From assembly GCF_902859875.1 (NCBI RefSeq), contig NZ_CADIKF010000027.1:1-64000 (forward strand): a stretch of DNA of 64,000 bases, written 5' to 3'. Shown here piece after piece: positions 11,258-19,589 of this stretch. Each line of letters begins with the position of its first letter. The first letter of the stretch is position 1. The notes under the pieces are model-generated. The model saw nothing but the letters and a program-made list of their open reading frames with translations. It searched no databases and was not told the DNA's origin. Both the position numbers and the translations under genes were made by a program. Source of the stretch: Paraburkholderia solisilvae (GTDB taxonomy: Bacteria > Pseudomonadota > Gammaproteobacteria > Burkholderiales > Burkholderiaceae).

Positions 11258-12268
11258 ATGAAGATGACCATGCAAACTCCGACCACCCAAGCCACCCGTT
11301 CAGTTCAGCCTGGCGCGGCGTCGCACGCCGCGCGAACGTGGGATCTGATCAACAAGTCCGGCATCGTGATGGTGTTTATCATCCTGTTCGCGGTGCTGTC
11401 GGTGAGCGTGCCGGACTTCCTGACGAGCCGCAACATGCAGGGCCTGTTGCTGTCGGTCACGCTGATCGGCTCGATCTCGGTGACGATGATGTTCGTGCTC
11501 GCGCTCGGCGAAGTGGACCTGTCGGTCGCGTCGATCGTCGCGTTCTCCGGCGTGGTCGCGTCGACGCTGATTACCGCGACGCACAGCGTGATACTCGGCG
11601 TCACGGCCGGCGTGCTCGCGGGCGGCGCGGTCGGCCTCGTGAACGGCGTGCTGGTCGCGCGCTACAAGATCAACTCGCTGATCGTCACGCTCGCGATGAT
11701 GGAAGTGGTGCGCGGTCTCGCGTACATTACGTCGAACGGCGACGCAGTGATGATTTCCGAAGAGCGCTTCTTCGATCTCGGCGGCGGTTCGTTCCTCGGC
11801 ATTTCGTATCCGATCTGGAGCAACATCGTCGGCTTCGTGCTGTTCGGCTTTCTGCTGCGCAAGACGGTGTTCGGCAAGAATGTGCTCGCGGTCGGCGGCA
11901 ACGGTGAAGCGGCGCTGCTCGCCGGTCTGCCGGTGACGCGTATCAAGGTCACGGTGTTCGTGTTGCAGGGGCTCGTGACCGGCTTCGCCGGCGTGATGCT
12001 CGCGTCGCGGATGAGCCTGGGCGATCCGAAGACGTCGGTCGGCCTCGAACTCGGCGTGATTTCGGCATGTGTGCTGGGCGGCGTGTCGCTGACCGGCGGT
12101 GTCGCGACCATCTCCGGCGTGCTGGTCGGCGTGCTGATCATGGGCTCGGTGCAGGATGCGATGAGTCTCCTGAACGTGCCGACTTTCTATCAGTATCTGA
12201 TTCGCGGCGGCATTCTGCTGCTCGCGGTGCTGTTCGACCAGTTCCGCCGCAGCCGCCGCAAGGTGTGA
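11258..12268 (+). CDS. araH: L-arabinose ABC transporter, permease
   Basis: 336 residues, with about eight to ten hydrophobic spans of the RbsC/AraH class. Conserved stretches include FVLALGEVDLSVASIVAFSG, NGVLVARYKINSLIVTLAM, and ACVLGGVSLTGGVATISG. Three ATGs occur at 11258, 11264 and 11270; the first is used here but any is possible. Last gene of the operon; a strong terminator follows. Confidence 0.92.
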   Translation: MKMTMQTPTTQATRSVQPGAASHAARTWDLINKSGIVMVFIILFAVLSVSVPDFLTSRNMQGLLLSVTLIGSISVTMMFVLALGEVDLSVASIVAFSGVVASTLITATHSVILGVTAGVLAGGAVGLVNGVLVARYKINSLIVTLAMMEVVRGLAYITSNGDAVMISEERFFDLGGGSFLGISYPIWSNIVGFVLFGFLLRKTVFGKNVLAVGGNGEAALLAGLPVTRIKVTVFVLQGLVTGFAGVMLASRMSLGDPKTSVGLELGVISACVLGGVSLTGGVATISGVLVGVLIMGSVQDAMSLLNVPTFYQYLIRGGILLLAVLFDQFRRSRRKV

Positions 12269-12327
12269 TGGTTTGAGCGAACCCGCTGGCGTCGGCGAGC
12301 GGCGGGCTGAGGTGAGCGTTTTCGGGA

Positions 12328-12353
12328 GCGAGTGCCGCGGCACTCGCTTTTTG
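12328..12353 (+). terminator. intrinsic terminator of the arabinose operon
   Basis: A perfect 20-base palindrome (GCGAGTGCCG with its complement) immediately followed by TTTTTGTTT, 60 bases after the araH stop. Confidence 0.88.
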
Positions 12354-12502
12354 TTTGGAGGTGGCGCAAAGGCCGCTTTTCGTGGCGGATTTAGCGCGAT
12401 TCGTGTGCGGTCGGCCGGGCGCGTGCGTGGCGAAGGTGAGCGTTTTCGGGGGCCTTCTTCATTCTTGCCAGCCGCAATCGATCGATATCCTTTACGACGC
12501 TG

Positions 12503-13678
12503 TCAAACAACCGGTTCGGTCTTCAGGTTCACCCGCTTTCTGGACGCAAACTTCCTCGTCAGATACGCGCGTACCGGTTCCTCGATCAGTTTGGTGGCGA
12601 TGATGGATACCGCCACTGTGAGCGCGACCGCCAGCGCGATCGCCTGCGTCGGATGCTGCTCGCTGTCGGGAAAATACAGGAATACGAGCCTGCCGATCGG
12701 GAAGTGCAGGCAGTAGACGGGGTACGACATCCAGCCGAGAAAATGCGCAAGCTTCGCGCTGAATTGCCCGCTCGGTTCGATGTCGGCGCCGCGATAGACC
12801 ATCAACGGCGCGACGAAAAAGATCACCGCCATCGGAAAAAGGCCTTTGATGCCGAACGGGAAGGCCGTGGCCACGGCGAACAGCAGATACAGCACGATGT
12901 CGTTGCGCAAGACGACGGAGATCGCTTTGCCGAATTTCAGCGGGGTCCGGTTTTCGTGCAGCGAGTAGATCAGCACGCCCATCGTGAATCCGTAGGCAAC
13001 CCGAATAAAGCCGGCGAAAAAATTACGGGTTCCCCAGCCCGCGCCAAAAAACACCGGTATCGCCCCCTTATTCTCGACACCGAGCAATACACCGGTCGCG
13101 AACAGCAATATGGCACTGCCGACGATCACCTTGATCAGATCGCGCCGTTGCAGGCGGATCAGCACGAGTAGCGCGACGCTCGCCACCATTTCGAAGAACA
13201 GCGACCATGCGGACGGATTGGCCGGAAAGATTTCGCCGACGGTGTATTTCTCGACCGGTAGCTGCGCGGCTGCGCTGACCATATTCGCGGTGCCGTGGTC
13301 GCCGAGATACGGCATGAACAGCAGATTGTTCAGCGTCGCCGCGATGATCGAACGCAGCGGGTAGTTCGAGAGTCCTGCGGCCGCGACGGCCAGCAGCGCC
13401 GGAATGCCGATGGCCATCGAAATGGCGAACATCGGATAGAGCCGGATGATGCGTTTGCGGATGTACTCACGGGCGCTCAGGCCCAGCAGGAGCTTGTTCC
13501 TGTACGAGTGCATCAGCACGAAGCCGCTCAGCATAAAGAACAGATCGACGGCGAGATCCGCGTGCTTGAATAATGAGTGGGGCGTATTTTGCGAAAAATG
13601 CGTCAGCATGACGCTGATGGCGGCCACACCACGCAATCCATCCAGTACGTCGTAGCGCTTTTCTCGTCCTTGTTCCAT
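12503..13678 (-). CDS. acyltransferase-3 family membrane protein
   Basis: 391 residues from ATG 13678 (MEQGREKRYDVLDGLRGVAA); the catalytic-region motif DGLRGVAAISVMLTH and the following FFMLSGFVL are diagnostic of acyltransferase 3 (OatA/OafA/NodX-like). About ten transmembrane helices follow. These inner-membrane enzymes move acyl groups, often acetyl or succinyl, onto polysaccharides or lipids. No sugar or envelope biosynthesis genes flank it, so its substrate cannot be inferred. Start could be further upstream (13747), but the extra residues look non-coding. Confidence 0.85.
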   Translation of the reverse strand: MEQGREKRYDVLDGLRGVAAISVMLTHFSQNTPHSLFKHADLAVDLFFMLSGFVLMHSYRNKLLLGLSAREYIRKRIIRLYPMFAISMAIGIPALLAVAAAGLSNYPLRSIIAATLNNLLFMPYLGDHGTANMVSAAAQLPVEKYTVGEIFPANPSAWSLFFEMVASVALLVLIRLQRRDLIKVIVGSAILLFATGVLLGVENKGAIPVFFGAGWGTRNFFAGFIRVAYGFTMGVLIYSLHENRTPLKFGKAISVVLRNDIVLYLLFAVATAFPFGIKGLFPMAVIFFVAPLMVYRGADIEPSGQFSAKLAHFLGWMSYPVYCLHFPIGRLVFLYFPDSEQHPTQAIALAVALTVAVSIIATKLIEEPVRAYLTRKFASRKRVNLKTEPVV

Positions 13679-13924
13679 GTGTCGGTCCGTTGTACCGGCA
13701 TCGGCGCCGCGTGAACGCAAAAGCCCAATTGTTCGACGGCACCGCAAGCGGTTGAAGAAATGCGTCTGTTGACGCTACAACGAATGACCGGCAAAAAAAA
13801 CGGTTTGGCCTGCCGAAAAAAATTCGGCGGCAGGCAATGGCTGAAAAAATTCGAAAGGCATGCTTTTCAGCGGACTTTGAAGGGCCTGCTGAATGCCACG
13901 TCGGAAGGTGTTACCGGCCCCGGC

Positions 13925-14683
13925 CTAAGGCAGTTCTCTGAGATCCGCCGTCGGCGATGCGCCGAATGCATCGCTCAGCACGTAGTCGATCATTTTTACC
14001 GCCGCAGCCTGCGGCGCGGCCAGCGTGCCGGTACGCTTGTATTCGACGAACCGTTCGCGCATCGGAAACCGGTCGACGCTGGTTTCGCGAATCTGCGCCT
14101 GCATGTCCGTGTCGAGCCTACCGGGCGCAATGCTGCAAATGCGCAACGCGCGATTCGAATCCAGCGCGACTGAACGCGCGTGGTGATCGAGCGCCGCCTT
14201 GGTGGCGCAATAGACGCTCCAGCCCGCATACGGATTGCGTCCGGCGCCGCTCGAGATATGGATGATGCGCCGGTCCGCCGCGCGCTCACTGGCGTTGGCC
14301 ACAGCGCTCGCCAGCATCAACGGTGCAGCGACATTCAGGATCACCGACCGTGCGACGGCTGCTGGCTCCTGCGCATCGAACGGCCCGATCGGCTGCATGA
14401 CGCCCGCGTTGTTGAACAGCAGCACGCGCTGCGCATCGCCGATAAACCGGCGCAGATGATTGCCGCCCAGCCACTGCGCGAGCTGTTCGCTGTCGGCGAG
14501 ATCGAGTGCGGCCTGTTCGAACGGCGTGCCGTCGCGCGATGCCAGCGTCGCATGCGCGCGGCGCGACAGGCCGAGCACCGCGATGCCGCGCGCGAGCAGC
14601 GTGTCGGCGAGGGCTTCACCGAGGCCGCGGGTATGGCCGGTAATAATCGCGCGAACGGCAACGGAAGCGTCGGTGGCAGGCAT
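13925..14683 (-). CDS. SDR-family oxidoreductase
   Basis: 252 residues. Rossmann motif TGHTRGLGEA near the N-terminus, NNAGVM in the middle, catalytic Ser in HISSGAGRNPY and Tyr/Lys in YCATK. The arrangement, with the TGHTRGLG variant and the ICSIAPGRLDTDMQ stretch, is like sepiapterin-reductase-type or YjgI-like SDRs; the substrate is not predictable. Monocistronic or followed by the acyltransferase gene on the same strand, 246 bases away. Confidence 0.82.
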   Translation of the reverse strand: MPATDASVAVRAIITGHTRGLGEALADTLLARGIAVLGLSRRAHATLASRDGTPFEQAALDLADSEQLAQWLGGNHLRRFIGDAQRVLLFNNAGVMQPIGPFDAQEPAAVARSVILNVAAPLMLASAVANASERAADRRIIHISSGAGRNPYAGWSVYCATKAALDHHARSVALDSNRALRICSIAPGRLDTDMQAQIRETSVDRFPMRERFVEYKRTGTLAAPQAAAVKMIDYVLSDAFGASPTADLRELP

Positions 14684-14793
14684 CAGGGAACCCCGTGAAA
14701 GTTGGTTGTCAATTCATATTATTTTCTCATGCAATGTTGAGCATTGCGTGCGCGTCATAGCTCGTTGGGCGTCGCGCCCTTCGCGCCCACCGG

Positions 14794-15753
14794 TCAACTA
14801 TTTTTGAACCGCTCGCGATACTGCATCGGTGTTGCGCCAATGCGCTTCGTAAACACGATGCGCATCCGGTCGGCCGTGCCGAACCCGCAATCGTAGGCGA
14901 TCGTCTTCAATGCGAGATTCGTGCTTTCAAGCAGTTTGCGCGCGGCGTCCATTCGCGCGCGTTCAATGAACTCGTGTGGCGTGATGTCGGTTTCCTGCAC
15001 GAACACGCGCGCGAAGTTGCGCGCGCTCATCCCCGCGACATCCGCAAGCTGCTTCACCGTGAAGCTTTCGCTGATATGCGCCATCACATGCGTCTGAACT
15101 TTGGCGACCGGTGAAGTCTCATCGGCCGGCGCGGTCAGATACGGGCTGAACTGCGACTGCCCGCCCTGGCGCTGCGAGAACACGACGAGCCGTTTCGCGA
15201 CCGCGAGCGCGACTTGCGGACCGTGGAATTCGCTCACCAGCGCGAGCGACAGGTCGATCCCCGCCGTCACGCCTGCCGACGTGACAAGACGTTCGTCGCG
15301 CAGATAGATGCGATCGAAGTCCACGCGCGCGCGGGGAAATTGCGCGGCGAGTTGCGCGGCATGCTGCCAGTGCGTGGTGACGTTGCGCTCGTCGAGCAGG
15401 CCCGCATGGCCGAGCGCGAAGGCGCCGGTGCAGATCGAGCCATAACGTGCGCAACGCTCCGACGCATCGCGCAGCCAGTCCAGCAACCGTGCATCGGGCG
15501 CAAGCTCCGGCAACGCGGGGCCGCCCGCAACCAGCGCGAGATCGAAGCCGTGCCGCGTCTCGTCGAAGGTTGCGTCGGCGGTTAGCGACATGCCGTTCGA
15601 TGCGCGCATGACGCCCGCATCCGCGGCGAGCAGGGTGACGTGATAGTGGTCCGCGGCGTCGACAAACCGGTTCGCCTCGGCGAATACGTCGACCGGTCCG
15701 GCAACGTCGAGAGCTTGCACGCCCGGAAAGATCGCAATCGCGACGCTCGGCAT
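14794..15753 (-). CDS. GlxA-type AraC regulator with DJ-1/PfpI domain
   Basis: 319 residues from ATG 15753, preceded by GAGGAG. Residues 1-180 are a DJ-1/PfpI-like class I glutamine-amidotransferase domain with the nucleophile-elbow region GSICTGAFALGHAGLLD. Residues about 210-315 are an AraC DNA-binding domain with two helix-turn-helices (VKQLADVAGMSARNFARVF and LKTIAYDCGFGTADRMRIVF). Members often regulate choline, carnitine, arginine or aldehyde-related genes. No target is evident; the SDR gene directly downstream on the same strand is a candidate. Confidence 0.9.
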   Translation of the reverse strand: MPSVAIAIFPGVQALDVAGPVDVFAEANRFVDAADHYHVTLLAADAGVMRASNGMSLTADATFDETRHGFDLALVAGGPALPELAPDARLLDWLRDASERCARYGSICTGAFALGHAGLLDERNVTTHWQHAAQLAAQFPRARVDFDRIYLRDERLVTSAGVTAGIDLSLALVSEFHGPQVALAVAKRLVVFSQRQGGQSQFSPYLTAPADETSPVAKVQTHVMAHISESFTVKQLADVAGMSARNFARVFVQETDITPHEFIERARMDAARKLLESTNLALKTIAYDCGFGTADRMRIVFTKRIGATPMQYRERFKNS

Positions 15754-15905
15754 CGATTCTTCTCCTCGTTTGATCGGCCCGCCACGCATTGGCAGCGGAC
15801 GTCGTATGTCTGGCAGCGTTAAGCGGCGCGCCACGATTGTATGGGGCGCATGGCTCGTCAATACTGAAGCCCACACCACCCCTTTTCCCGTTTAAGGAGC
15901 GCACC

Positions 15906-16061
15906 ATGAAGCAGGATATCAAACCCGTTTTCGAATTACGCGAACAGGTATCCGCGGTTGAGAAACAGAGCGCGAGCGAGCATCGCGACTGGCTCGTCGA
16001 TCAGGCATTGATGGACACCTTTCCGGCGAGCGATCCGGTTTCGCTGAGCGGGATCGATTGA
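15906..16061 (+). CDS. small FPASDP-motif protein
   Basis: 51 residues from ATG 15906 with AAGGAG just upstream. The C-terminal motif LVDQALMDTFPASDPVSLSG is shared by many tiny proteobacterial proteins of unknown function. Divergent from the GlxA-type regulator. Confidence 0.7.
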   Translation: MKQDIKPVFELREQVSAVEKQSASEHRDWLVDQALMDTFPASDPVSLSGID

Positions 16062-16292
16062 AGGCGGCGGGATTGGCCCGCAGCGTGACGGGAGCCGGTT
16101 TTCTGCCAGGCCTTCGCACGGCCGTGAAGACCGAACCGTAAGCCTGCTGTGCGAAGCGATGTGGCCGCATGCGTAATGTGCAGTGCGCAAAACGCGCTAG
16201 TGTCGGCCTGATTTGCACGCTTGCCAGCACCTTGAGCCGCATCGCGGCAAAATACGGACCGGCTCCCACTTCCCGCTTTTGCGCACCGACCT

Positions 16293-17210
16293 ATGGTTTT
16301 GAAGAACCTGCTGAGACGACTCGATCTCACGACGCTTCAGTTATTCATCGCCGTCTACGAGGAAGGCACGCTCACGCGTGCTGCCGAACGCGAAGCGATC
16401 GCGATCTCGGCGGCGAGCAAGCGGCTGCTCGAACTGGAACAGGCGGTCGGCGCCACGCTGTTTCAGCGCACCGCACGCGGCATGACGCTCACGGCGGCCG
16501 GCGAAACGCTGCTGCATCACGCGCGGCGTGTGATGCGCGACGTCGAGAATATCGGCATCGAACTCGCGGGTCATGCGAGCGGCGTGCGCGGTTACGTGCG
16601 CATGATGGCGAATCTTTCGGCGATCGTCGAATTCCTGCCGGAGGATCTGCGCGCCTTTCTCGCGGTCAACGAGCAGATCAAGATCGATCTCGAAGAGCGG
16701 CCGAGCGGCGGCGTCGTCGAGGCGGTGGCAGACAGTCTCGCGGACCTCGGCATCTGTTCGGGCGAAGCCGATACGCGCGGCCTGCAGGCCACGCATTATC
16801 GGCGCGATTCGCTGGTCGTCGTGATGCGCGAAGACCATCCGCTCGCCGGCCGCGAGCGCGTCACGTTCGCCGAAACGCTGGACAGCGACCACGTCGGCCT
16901 GCATTCGGCGAGCTCGATCAATGCGCGCACGCATATGGCGGCGCGCCAGGCGGGCAAGCCGCTGCGGCTGCGCATCCACGTGCCGGGCTTCGATGCGGTC
17001 TGCCGGATGGTCCAGGCCGATATGGGCGTGGGCGTGCTGCCGGCGAATGTTTTTCAGATCATGGGCAAGCCGCTTGGTCTCGTCGCCGTTAAGCTGGAAG
17101 ACGAATGGGCCGAACGCAGTCTGGTGATTGTCGTGCGCGACGCGGGTGCGCTTTCGCCCGTTGGCCGGTTGCTGTTCGACCATCTGCGCGCGGTCGAAAG
17201 CGCGGCGTGA
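16293..17210 (+). CDS. LysR-family transcriptional regulator
   Basis: 305 residues. N-terminal winged helix LTTLQLFIAVYEEGTLTRAA, with ISAASKRLLELEQAVGATLFQR, is clear; an effector-binding domain of periplasmic-binding fold follows. It lies upstream of, and in the same direction as, the CoA-transferase operon, with a 12-bp palindrome between them. It probably controls that operon. Effector unknown; an acyl or hydroxy acid is likely from context. Confidence 0.9.
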   Translation: MVLKNLLRRLDLTTLQLFIAVYEEGTLTRAAEREAIAISAASKRLLELEQAVGATLFQRTARGMTLTAAGETLLHHARRVMRDVENIGIELAGHASGVRGYVRMMANLSAIVEFLPEDLRAFLAVNEQIKIDLEERPSGGVVEAVADSLADLGICSGEADTRGLQATHYRRDSLVVVMREDHPLAGRERVTFAETLDSDHVGLHSASSINARTHMAARQAGKPLRLRIHVPGFDAVCRMVQADMGVGVLPANVFQIMGKPLGLVAVKLEDEWAERSLVIVVRDAGALSPVGRLLFDHLRAVESAA

Positions 17211-17220
17211 TGTGGCACCG

Positions 17221-17247
17221 TGACCTTTCGCGTATCGCGAAAGGTCA
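17221..17247. promoter_or_regulatory. 12-bp inverted repeat between LysR gene and CoA-transferase operon
   Basis: TGACCTTTCGCG-TAT-CGCGAAAGGTCA, perfect arms. No T tract follows, so it reads more as an operator than a terminator, though a terminator-like role for the LysR gene cannot be excluded. It begins 11 bases after that gene and ends 85 bases before the CoA-transferase ATG. Confidence 0.6.
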
Positions 17248-17332
17248 TTGGTGAATGGAGGGTGGACGCTGTATCCGCGTGGCTTCTAAGCTGTCTTCCA
17301 ATGGGTTTTCAAGCATTAAAGGAGACAGCATC

Positions 17333-18526
17333 ATGAGTGGTCCTCTCTCGGGTATTCGCGTTGTCGAGATCGGAACATTGATCGCCGCGCCATTCGCCGC
17401 ACGGCTTCTCGCTGAATTCGGCGCGGAAGTCATCAAGATCGAAGCGCCCGACGGTGGCGACCCCCTTCGCAAATGGCGCAAGCTGCATGAGGGCACGTCG
17501 CTCTGGTGGTATCTCCAGTCCCGCAACAAAAAATCCATCTGCGTGAATCTGAAGTCGGCCGACGGCGCCGACGTCGTCAAACGGCTCGTTGCCGACGCCG
17601 ACATCCTCGTTGAAAACCTCCGCCCGGGTGCGCTCGAAAAGCTCGGTCTCGGCTGGGACACGCTGCACGCAATCAATCCGAAGCTCACGATGGTCCGTAT
17701 CTCCGGCTACGGCCAGACCGGTCCGTACCGCGACCGGCCGGGCTTCGGCGCGATCGGCGAATCGATGGGCGGCATCCGCTACACGACCGGCGAGCCGGAC
17801 GGCGCGCCGGCCCGCGTCGGCATCAGTCTCGGCGATTCGCTCGCGTCGCTGCATGGCGTGATCGGCGCGCTGATGTCGGTGCTGCGCGTGAAGACCGGCC
17901 AGGGCGAAGGCCAGGTGGTCGACGTGTCGCTGGTCGAGAGCGTGTTCAATCTGATGGAAAGCCTCGTGCCGGAATACGACCTGCTCGGTCACGTGCGCGA
18001 GCGCAGCGGCGGCGCGCTGCCGGGTATCGCGCCGTCGAACACGTATCGCACCGAAGACAACGCGTACGTCGTGATTGCCGGCAACAGCGATCCGATCTTC
18101 AAGCGGCTGATGCAGGTGATCGGCCGCCCCGACCTCGCCGACGATCCGGCGCTGGCGCGCAACGACGGCCGCGCCGCGCAAAGCGCGATGCTCGATGCGG
18201 CGATCACCGCCTGGACCTCGCATCATTCGACCGAAGACGTGCTGGCCGCGCTCGAGCGCGCCGACGTGCCGTCGGGCCGCATCTACTCGGTCGCGGATAT
18301 CGTCAACGATCCTCACTATCAGGCGCGCGACATGTTGTTGCGCGCGCAACTGCCGGGCGGCGCATCGGTGAAGATGCCGGGCATCGTGCCGAAACTGTCC
18401 GACACGCCGGGCGAAGTGCGCTGGAGCGGTCCGGCGCTCGGCGAGCACACGGACGGCGTACTCGCCGACCTGGGCTTCGCGCCTGACGACATCGCGCGGC
18501 TGCGCCGCGAAGGAGCCGTGCAATGA
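17333..18526 (+). CDS. family III CoA-transferase (CaiB/BaiF)
   Basis: 397 residues from ATG 17333 with AAAGGAGA upstream. Starts GPLSGIRVVEIGTLIAAPFAARLLAEFGAEVIKIE, the classic family start; the catalytic Asp is Asp168 in GISLGDSLAS. Moves CoA between an acyl-CoA and a free acid. Followed by an overlapping lyase gene, so the likely acceptor is a hydroxy- or methyl-dicarboxylate, activated for cleavage by the next enzyme. Succinyl-CoA or acetyl-CoA is the usual donor in such pathways. Confidence 0.9.
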   Translation: MSGPLSGIRVVEIGTLIAAPFAARLLAEFGAEVIKIEAPDGGDPLRKWRKLHEGTSLWWYLQSRNKKSICVNLKSADGADVVKRLVADADILVENLRPGALEKLGLGWDTLHAINPKLTMVRISGYGQTGPYRDRPGFGAIGESMGGIRYTTGEPDGAPARVGISLGDSLASLHGVIGALMSVLRVKTGQGEGQVVDVSLVESVFNLMESLVPEYDLLGHVRERSGGALPGIAPSNTYRTEDNAYVVIAGNSDPIFKRLMQVIGRPDLADDPALARNDGRAAQSAMLDAAITAWTSHHSTEDVLAALERADVPSGRIYSVADIVNDPHYQARDMLLRAQLPGGASVKMPGIVPKLSDTPGEVRWSGPALGEHTDGVLADLGFAPDDIARLRREGAVQ

Positions 18527-19464
18527 GTGACGTTCAATACGACAAGCTGATCGTGCAGGAAGTCGCGCCGCGCGACGGCCTGCAAATCGAAAAGACGTGG
18601 GTCGATACGCCCGACAAGGTCGCGCTGATCGACGCGTTGTCGACCGCGGGTTTCTCGCGCATCGAGGCAGGTTCGTTCGTGTCGCCGAAAGCGATTCCGG
18701 CGCTGCGCGACGGCGAGGCGGTGTTTCATCAGATTCACCGCAACCCGGAGGTGATCTACGTCGCGCTCGTGCCGAACCGGCGCGGCGCGGAGCGCGCGCT
18801 CGAGTCGCGTGCCGATGAGCTGAACCTCGTGATGTCCGCGAGCCAGACGCACAACCTCGCGAACATGCGCATGACGCGCGATCAATCGCTCGCCGCGTTC
18901 GCGAAGATCGTCGAGCTCACGCGCGGCACGGCGGTTACGCGCAACGGCACGGTCGCGACGACGTTCGGCTGCCCGTTCGAAGGCAAGATCGACGAAGACC
19001 TCGTGACGTCGATTGTCGACCGGTATCTCGAACTCGGCATGCAGGGCATCACGCTGGCCGATACGACCGGCATGGCGAATCCGCGTCAGGTCGCGCGCAT
19101 CGTCAAACGCGTGCTGGGCCGCATTCCCGCCAGCGCGTTGACGCTGCACTTCCACAATACGCGCGGCCTCGGCCTCGTCAACGTGATGGCCGCGTACGAA
19201 GTGGGCGCACGCCGGTTCGACGCATCGCTCGGCGGTCTCGGCGGCTGTCCGTTCGCGCCGGGCGCGTCGGGCAACATCTGCACGGAAGACCTCGTGAACA
19301 TGTGCGACGAAGTCGGCATTCCGCACGGCATCGATCTCGACAAGCTGATCACGCTGTCGCGCACGCTGCCCGCGCTGCTCGGCCATGAGATGTCGGGACA
19401 GGTGGCGAAGGCCGGCCGCAACAAGGACCTGCATCCGGTGCCGGACGGCATCGTGTGCATGTGA
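18523..19464 (+). CDS. HMG-CoA lyase family enzyme
   Basis: 313 residues; its ATG overlaps the CoA-transferase stop by four bases. TIM-barrel DRE-metallolyase fold: APRDGLQ metal motif, HFHNTRGLGLVN and the signature GLGGCPFAPGASGN with the catalytic Cys. Splits (S)-3-hydroxy-3-methylglutaryl-CoA to acetoacetate and acetyl-CoA, or a related 3-hydroxy-3-methyl acyl-CoA such as citramalyl-CoA. The pairing with a CoA-transferase and MFS carrier argues for uptake and breakdown of a free C5-C6 hydroxy-diacid rather than for leucine degradation. Confidence 0.88.
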   Translation: MSDVQYDKLIVQEVAPRDGLQIEKTWVDTPDKVALIDALSTAGFSRIEAGSFVSPKAIPALRDGEAVFHQIHRNPEVIYVALVPNRRGAERALESRADELNLVMSASQTHNLANMRMTRDQSLAAFAKIVELTRGTAVTRNGTVATTFGCPFEGKIDEDLVTSIVDRYLELGMQGITLADTTGMANPRQVARIVKRVLGRIPASALTLHFHNTRGLGLVNVMAAYEVGARRFDASLGGLGGCPFAPGASGNICTEDLVNMCDEVGIPHGIDLDKLITLSRTLPALLGHEMSGQVAKAGRNKDLHPVPDGIVCM

Positions 19465-19589
19465 AACGCACCGCACCGCACGCTGCACAGAGTCAACCCC
19501 GTTCGAGCCGTTGAAGACCGATCCGAAACAACCCCACACACAACACGCACGACCGGGACGCGCAAGCTGAATCCGGCACGGAGACGCAA

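Noticed and set aside
9587..11290. A 567-codon open frame antisense to araG
   Set aside because: Shadow of a high-GC gene with intact Walker motifs on the sense strand.
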